Translations under genes and position numbers: made by a program | The notes under the pieces: generated by a model | Told to the model about the DNA's origin: nothing | Databases searched by the model: none | Seen by the model: only the letters and a program-made list of their open reading frames with translations | NCBI GenBank assembly: GCA_020635815.1 | Contig: JACJZB010000017.1 | Location: 1-10,020 of the forward strand | Source: Flavobacteriales bacterium | GTDB lineage: Bacteria; Bacteroidota; Bacteroidia; Flavobacteriales_E; Vicingaceae | Direction of reading: 5' to 3' | Length of the DNA: 10,020 nt | Part shown: piece after piece, positions 6,600-10,020 of the stretch | Numbering within the stretch: position 1 is the first letter of the stretch | Layout: each line of letters begins with the position of its first letter

Positions 6600-6678
6600 T
6601 TTACAACATTGGTTTCAACTATCTGAACAAGACCGAGCAGAAATTTTTGCAATAGGTAAAAACATACATATTTCTGCC
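6586..6678 (+). pseudogene. AbiEii/AbiGii-type toxin, N-terminal fragment only
   Basis: The first about 31 codons (MNKNSLQHWFQLSEQDRAEI, then FAIGKNIHISA) match the characteristic start of AbiEii/AbiGii nucleotidyltransferase toxins, where W-x-x-L-S-x-x-D-R-x-x-I-F precedes an AIEKDWWV-like motif. That next motif, the nucleotidyltransferase core and everything after it are missing. At about 6674-6678 the sequence switches to a copy of the TPR gene end in a different frame. Both sequences share TGCCAA at the join, so a microhomology junction is possible. The leftover frame stays open to 6771 but its last 30 codons are an out-of-frame reading of the TPR end and mean nothing. The fragment overlaps the antitoxin remnant by 14 bp. 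It cannot encode an active toxin, which would also remove selection to keep the antitoxin intact. Confidence 0.65.
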
Positions 6679-6775
6679 AACAAAAGCAGACATTGCAGCA
6701 AAAAAACTGACAGTTGGAGCACCATATACTGTAAAATGTTGGATAGAAGAAGAAACTACAGTTCAAATTAAATAG
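6674..6775 (+). pseudogene. Orphan 3' end of a TPR gene (right copy of 102-bp direct repeat)
   Basis: Thirty-three codons (LPTKADIAAKK ... TTVQIK) and a TAG at 6773-6775 repeat the end of the gene at 373-1701. Ninety-one of 102 bases are identical, with a 46-bp perfect core at 6693-6738. Nothing homologous to the rest of the TPR gene precedes it; the toxin fragment joins directly. Similarity appears to continue weakly for about 25 bp past the stop (TAAAAT-ATCCT-AA patterns in both), then each copy has its own different terminator. Differences are mainly silent, so both copies diverged while under protein-level selection, as from a related strain or paralogue. It is either the original gene end displaced by the insertion or the rest of a deleted tandem paralogue. 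Confidence 0.85.
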
Positions 6776-6796
6776 TAAAATCATCCTAAATTTTAT

Positions 6797-6824
6797 AAAA
6801 GCCTGAGTTCACTCAGGCTTTTTT
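6797..6824 (+). terminator. Intrinsic terminator after the orphan TPR end
   Basis: GCCTGAG (6801-6807) pairs with CTCAGGC (6812-6818) around a 4-nt loop. AAAA before it can extend the stem into the following T-run (6819-6824). It isolates hppA from the accessory block and was probably the terminator of a full TPR gene. Confidence 0.9.
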
Positions 6825-6869
6825 GCTATTAATGTTATAATAATATGTAGGAGATATAAAAAAATCCCT

Positions 6870-6877
6870 TACCTTTG
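6870..6877 (+). promoter_or_regulatory. hppA promoter -7 box (TACCTTTG)
   Basis: This is an exact match to the Bacteroidota TAnnTTTG consensus, 41 bp upstream of the hppA start. No clear TTG is found at the -33 distance. A purine-rich AGAGGA (6911-6916) just before the ATG could aid ribosome binding. Confidence 0.6.
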
Positions 6878-6918
6878 CTCTCTTTTATAAAATTGTTAAT
6901 AAATCAAAATAGAGGAAA

Positions 6919-9225
6919 ATGAATAGTTTATTTTACGTAGTCCCATTTTTAGGAATTTTCGGACTAGTTATCACAGCAATAAAGTTTGCTTGGGTAAAAA
7001 AGCAAGACGCTGGTGATTCAAATATGAAAGAGTTATCTGGATATATTGCAGATGGAGCCATTGCATTTTTAAAAGCAGAATGGAAGGTGCTTTCTTATTA
7101 TGGAATTATTGCTGCCATTTTATTGGCATTTTTAGGTTGGAAAGGTGAAAACTCAAGTCCAGTAATTGCAATCGCATTTTTAATAGGAGCCATATTTTCT
7201 GCATTTGCAGGATATGTGGGTATGAAAGTAGCTACTCTGGCTAATGTTAGAACAACACAGGCAGCTAGAACAAGTTTAGCACAAGCATTAAAAGTGTCTT
7301 TTACTGGAGGAACTGTAATGGGATTAGGAGTAGCAGGCTTAGCCGTATTTGGCTTAGGAGGACTATTTATTGTATTCTTTTTTATGTTTACAGATGGTGG
7401 TGCTGCAGTAAATAGCCATGGCTTATTAAAAGCCATTGAGGTATTAACTGGATTTTCATTAGGTGCAGAATCAATAGCATTGTTTGCACGTGTAGGTGGA
7501 GGAATTTATACCAAAGCAGCTGACGTTGGTGCAGATTTAGTAGGAAAAGTAGAGGCTGGAATACCAGAAGATGATGTTAGAAACCCTGCAACTATTGCAG
7601 ATAATGTGGGCGATAATGTGGGCGATGTGGCTGGTATGGGAGCGGATTTATTTGGTTCTTATGTAGCAACTGTTTTAGCAACTATGGTTTTAGGTCAAGA
7701 GACAATTTCTAATGATAATTTCGGTGGTTTAGCACCAATTTTATTGCCTATGGCAATTGCTGGTGTGGGTATAATATTTTCTTGGTTAGGTACTTTTTTT
7801 GTAAAAGTAAATAGCGAAAATGGAGATGTTCAAGGGGCATTAAATTTAGGAAATTGGGGAGCTATTGTATTAACTGGTATTGCCTCTTTCTTCTTAGTAA
7901 AATATTTATTGCCTACTGAAATGGTGTTGAGAGGCAACACATTTACTTCAACAGGTGTTTTCGGGGCTATAATTGTAGGCTTAGTAGTAGGTGCTTTAAT
8001 GTCCATCATTACTGAATATTATACTGCAATGGGTAAGCGTCCAGTATTATCAATCGTTAGACAATCTTCAACAGGTCATGCAACAAATATTATTGGTGGT
8101 TTGGCTGTAGGTATGGAAAGTACAGTATTGCCAATTTTAGTTTTAGCCGCAGGGATATTTGGCTCTTTCTTATGTGCAGGTTTATATGGTGTTGCAATTG
8201 CCGCAGCTGGTATGATGGCAACTACTGCAATGCAATTAGCAATTGATGCTTTTGGACCAATTGCAGATAATGCAGGCGGAATTGCAGAAATGAGTCAGTT
8301 GCCGGAAGAAGTTCGTGGAAGAACAGATATTTTAGATGCGGTTGGAAATACGACAGCTGCAACAGGAAAAGGATTTGCTATTGCATCAGCTGCATTAACA
8401 TCTTTGGCTTTATTTGCTGCATTTGTGGGTGTTTCTGGTATAGAAGCAATTGATATTTACAAGGCTCCAGTTTTGGCAGGTTTATTTGTCGGTGGAATGA
8501 TTCCATTTATTTTCTCTGCTTTGGCGATTTCTGCGGTTGGTCGTGCTGCCATGGATATGGTGAATGAAGTGCGTCGTCAATTTAGAGAAATTCCAGGGAT
8601 AATGGAATATAAAGCTAAACCAGAATATGAGAAATGTGTAGCAATTTCAACACAGGCATCTATTCGTGAGATGATTTTACCTGGTGCGATTGCTTTAGTA
8701 ACACCTATTCTTGTAGGATTTTTATTTGGCCCTGAAGTTTTAGGAGGTGTTTTGGCGGGCGTTACCGTTTCAGGTGTTTTAATGGGAATGTTCCAATCCA
8801 ATGCTGGTGGAGCTTGGGATAATGCAAAAAAATCTTTTGAAAAAGGGGTAGATATTAATGGTGAAATCTATTATAAAAAATCAGAACCACATAAAGCTGC
8901 GGTAACTGGTGATACCGTTGGTGATCCATTTAAAGATACATCTGGTCCATCAATGAATATTTTAATTAAATTGATGTCTATTGTTTCTTTAGTGATTGCA
9001 CCATATATAACAGTTGGCGGATTGTTAAATGTAGATGGGACTCAAGGTGCTTGTTGTCATACAGAAATGGTAGAAATAAGTGAGACTCATTCAGAAAAAG
9101 CAGCTTGTTGTTCGGCTGATGGACAAGCTGTAGCAGAAAATGAGAATCAAGTAATAACTAAAGAAGTTACAAATACTAATGACGTAGTTGAATCTAAAGA
9201 GGAGACTACAACAACAAGTTACTAA
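6919..9225 (+). CDS. hppA: K+-dependent membrane-bound pyrophosphatase (ion-pumping)
   Basis: This encodes 768 residues and is strongly hydrophobic throughout, with the roughly 16 membrane helices of the family. It hydrolyses pyrophosphate in the cytoplasm and pumps H+ and/or Na+ across the inner membrane. Substrate motifs are intact: DVGADLVGKVE at 202-212, DNVGDNVGD at 228-236, DNAGGIAEMS from 450, and the C-terminal GDTVGDPFKDTSGPS. In GNTTAATGKG, Ala480 and Gly483 are the K+-dependent signature; K+-independent enzymes have Lys and Thr there. Na+ or H+ specificity cannot be read by eye. After the last helix is a tail of about 60 residues that is unusual: two Cys-Cys pairs (712-713 and 730-731), then an acidic Thr/Glu-rich end. 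It has its own promoter and terminator. The start is supported by AGAGGA 2 bp upstream of the ATG and the immediate first membrane helix. Confidence 0.97.
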   Translation: MNSLFYVVPFLGIFGLVITAIKFAWVKKQDAGDSNMKELSGYIADGAIAFLKAEWKVLSYYGIIAAILLAFLGWKGENSSPVIAIAFLIGAIFSAFAGYVGMKVATLANVRTTQAARTSLAQALKVSFTGGTVMGLGVAGLAVFGLGGLFIVFFFMFTDGGAAVNSHGLLKAIEVLTGFSLGAESIALFARVGGGIYTKAADVGADLVGKVEAGIPEDDVRNPATIADNVGDNVGDVAGMGADLFGSYVATVLATMVLGQETISNDNFGGLAPILLPMAIAGVGIIFSWLGTFFVKVNSENGDVQGALNLGNWGAIVLTGIASFFLVKYLLPTEMVLRGNTFTSTGVFGAIIVGLVVGALMSIITEYYTAMGKRPVLSIVRQSSTGHATNIIGGLAVGMESTVLPILVLAAGIFGSFLCAGLYGVAIAAAGMMATTAMQLAIDAFGPIADNAGGIAEMSQLPEEVRGRTDILDAVGNTTAATGKGFAIASAALTSLALFAAFVGVSGIEAIDIYKAPVLAGLFVGGMIPFIFSALAISAVGRAAMDMVNEVRRQFREIPGIMEYKAKPEYEKCVAISTQASIREMILPGAIALVTPILVGFLFGPEVLGGVLAGVTVSGVLMGMFQSNAGGAWDNAKKSFEKGVDINGEIYYKKSEPHKAAVTGDTVGDPFKDTSGPSMNILIKLMSIVSLVIAPYITVGGLLNVDGTQGACCHTEMVEISETHSEKAACCSADGQAVAENENQVITKEVTNTNDVVESKEETTTTSY

Positions 9226-9247
9226 TCATTATCTAAATACTATACTG

Positions 9248-9280
9248 AAGAGGATAGCTTTATGCTATCCTTTTTGTTTT
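9248..9280 (+). terminator. Intrinsic terminator after hppA
   Basis: AGGATAGC (9251-9258) pairs with GCTATCCT (9264-9271) around a 5-nt loop and is followed by a T-run. It lies 22 bp past the hppA stop. Confidence 0.9.
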
Positions 9281-9379
9281 ATATTTTAATATTTATTAAA
9301 AATATCGTTAATACGGTGTTAATATATTGAAATAATCAATGAATTTTTATTTATTTTTAATGGATAAAAAATAAAATTG

Positions 9380-9387
9380 TATTTTTG
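9380..9387 (+). promoter_or_regulatory. -7 box (TATTTTTG) upstream of export lipoprotein
   Basis: This is an exact TAnnTTTG match in the 228-bp gap between hppA and the export gene. The expected transcription start at about 9393 leaves a leader of about 50-60 nt to the ATG at 9442 or 9454. The -33 region is only weakly matching. Apart from this box and the hppA terminator I see nothing else in the gap. Confidence 0.55.
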
Positions 9388-9453
9388 GAAGTTCTTAAAT
9401 ATTGTATGAATACTTGTCAACCTATAGAGTTGATAAGTTTAATGAAACAAACT

Positions 9454-10020
9454 ATGATTAAAAACTATTACTTGAAAAAAACAAATTTCCTATATCTTCT
9501 ACTTATTATATTAATCACTTCATGTGCTTCGCCAAAAGAAATATTGTATTTCCAAGATTTCGAAGCAGGAAAAGAAAGAGATATAAGTCAGAAATATACA
9601 ACTAAATTACAGCCTGATGATGTATTAAATATCATTATTTCGTCAAAAGATAATTTAGGAACAGCTCCATTTAATATAACATCTATGGCAGGGAATGTTG
9701 GAAGTACTAATATGGGGACACAGCCAAAATTAATGAATTATATTATTAGACAAGACAGCACAATAGAATTTCCAGTTTTAGGAAAAATAGAAATTGCAGG
9801 TAAAACTATATTAGAAACAATAGAATATTTTAAAGAACAACTTAAGCCTTATATAAATGAACCTGTTGTTGTTATTGAATGGTTGAATTTTAAATATACT
9901 GTTTTGGGTGAAGTTAGAGTGCCTGGATTGTATCGCTCAACAAGTGAACGAGTAAGTATTTTAGATGCTTTAGGAACAGCAGGAGACTTAACTATTTATG
10001 GAAGGAGAGATAATATAATG
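9454..10020 (+). CDS. Wza-type polysaccharide biosynthesis/export lipoprotein (3' end outside window)
   Basis: One frame is open to the window edge, giving 189 codons. A type II signal peptide ends in LITSC with the lipobox Cys at residue 24, so the protein should be an outer-membrane lipoprotein. Residues about 53-145 match a polysaccharide-export (Poly_export) domain, starting LQPDDVLNIIISSKD and including IEFPVLGKIEIAGKT. An SLBB-type segment follows, with YTVLGEVRVPGLYRS and SILDALGTAGDL. The family forms the outer-membrane channel for capsule or exopolysaccharide, working with a Wzc-like inner-membrane protein that is often the next gene. In-frame ATGs at 9442 and 9406 are alternatives; 9454 was chosen because it gives a compact n-region before the hydrophobic core, but there is no clear ribosome site to decide. 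It is probably the first gene of a surface-polysaccharide cluster, since a promoter lies just upstream. Confidence 0.88.
   Translation, partial: MIKNYYLKKTNFLYLLLIILITSCASPKEILYFQDFEAGKERDISQKYTTKLQPDDVLNIIISSKDNLGTAPFNITSMAGNVGSTNMGTQPKLMNYIIRQDSTIEFPVLGKIEIAGKTILETIEYFKEQLKPYINEPVVVIEWLNFKYTVLGEVRVPGLYRSTSERVSILDALGTAGDLTIYGRRDNIM

Noticed and set aside
1702..6673. CRISPR array, tRNA attachment site, transposase or integrase for the block
   Set aside because: No regularly spaced repeats, no tRNA-like cloverleaf and no recombinase-like reading frame were seen on either strand.
6586..6771. Genuine 61-residue chimeric protein
   Set aside because: After about residue 31 it is an out-of-frame reading of the TPR gene end; low-complexity and without any signal of constraint.
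6479..6784. Minus-strand open frame of 101 codons across the antitoxin/toxin/TPR seam
   Set aside because: Cys/Phe-rich antisense reading spanning three unrelated sequences; no plausible start context or family.
7098..7436. Minus-strand open frame of 112 codons inside hppA
   Set aside because: Shadow of the hppA coding strand; Pro/Ala/Asn-rich without domain features, and hppA itself is certain.

Overview
The window looks like a chromosomal segment of a low-GC member of the Bacteroidota. Three things point there: A/T-rich coding, promoters of the TAnnTTTG (-7) type upstream of several genes instead of E. coli-like -10 boxes, and families typical of the phylum. Those families include a FadL/OmpP1-like barrel end, a TPR exoprotein, lipoproteins, a K+-dependent membrane pyrophosphatase and a Wza-type export lipoprotein. 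I cannot name the species.

Layout. The backbone on the left is the 3' end of an outer-membrane barrel gene (2-355), followed 17 bp later by a secreted TPR protein (373-1701) with a strong terminator. The backbone on the right is the pyrophosphatase hppA (6919-9225), with its own promoter and terminator, and then the start of a polysaccharide export lipoprotein (from about 9454), cut by the window edge.

Between them lies an accessory block of about 5 kb (about 1702-6673). It is bounded by two copies of the last 33 codons of the TPR gene (1600-1701 and 6674-6775). The copies match at 91 of 102 positions, with a perfect 46-bp core. The right-hand copy has no gene body in front of it; it is fused to a truncated toxin gene.

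The block has two parts. (1) A minus-strand XRE regulator (1805-2173) faces a tight four-gene operon (2313-5723): small lipoprotein, NQAD-repeat mini-protein (DUF6150-like), KAP-family P-loop NTPase, and a protein with the Lys/Asp arrangement of HhH-GPD DNA glycosylases. This has the look of an antiphage or DNA-surveillance module and is the best candidate here for an undescribed system. (2) A broken segment, more GC-rich in places, carries a reading-frame remnant (about 5726-5920) and an AbiE-like toxin-antitoxin pair. Its AbiEi/DUF6088 antitoxin has a +1 frameshift, and its AbiEii toxin is cut after about 31 codons by the second TPR end.

The most economical reading is an insertion hotspot at the 3' end of the TPR gene, loaded with defence cargo that has partly decayed. 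No integrase or transposase is visible in the window, so how the block arrived is open.
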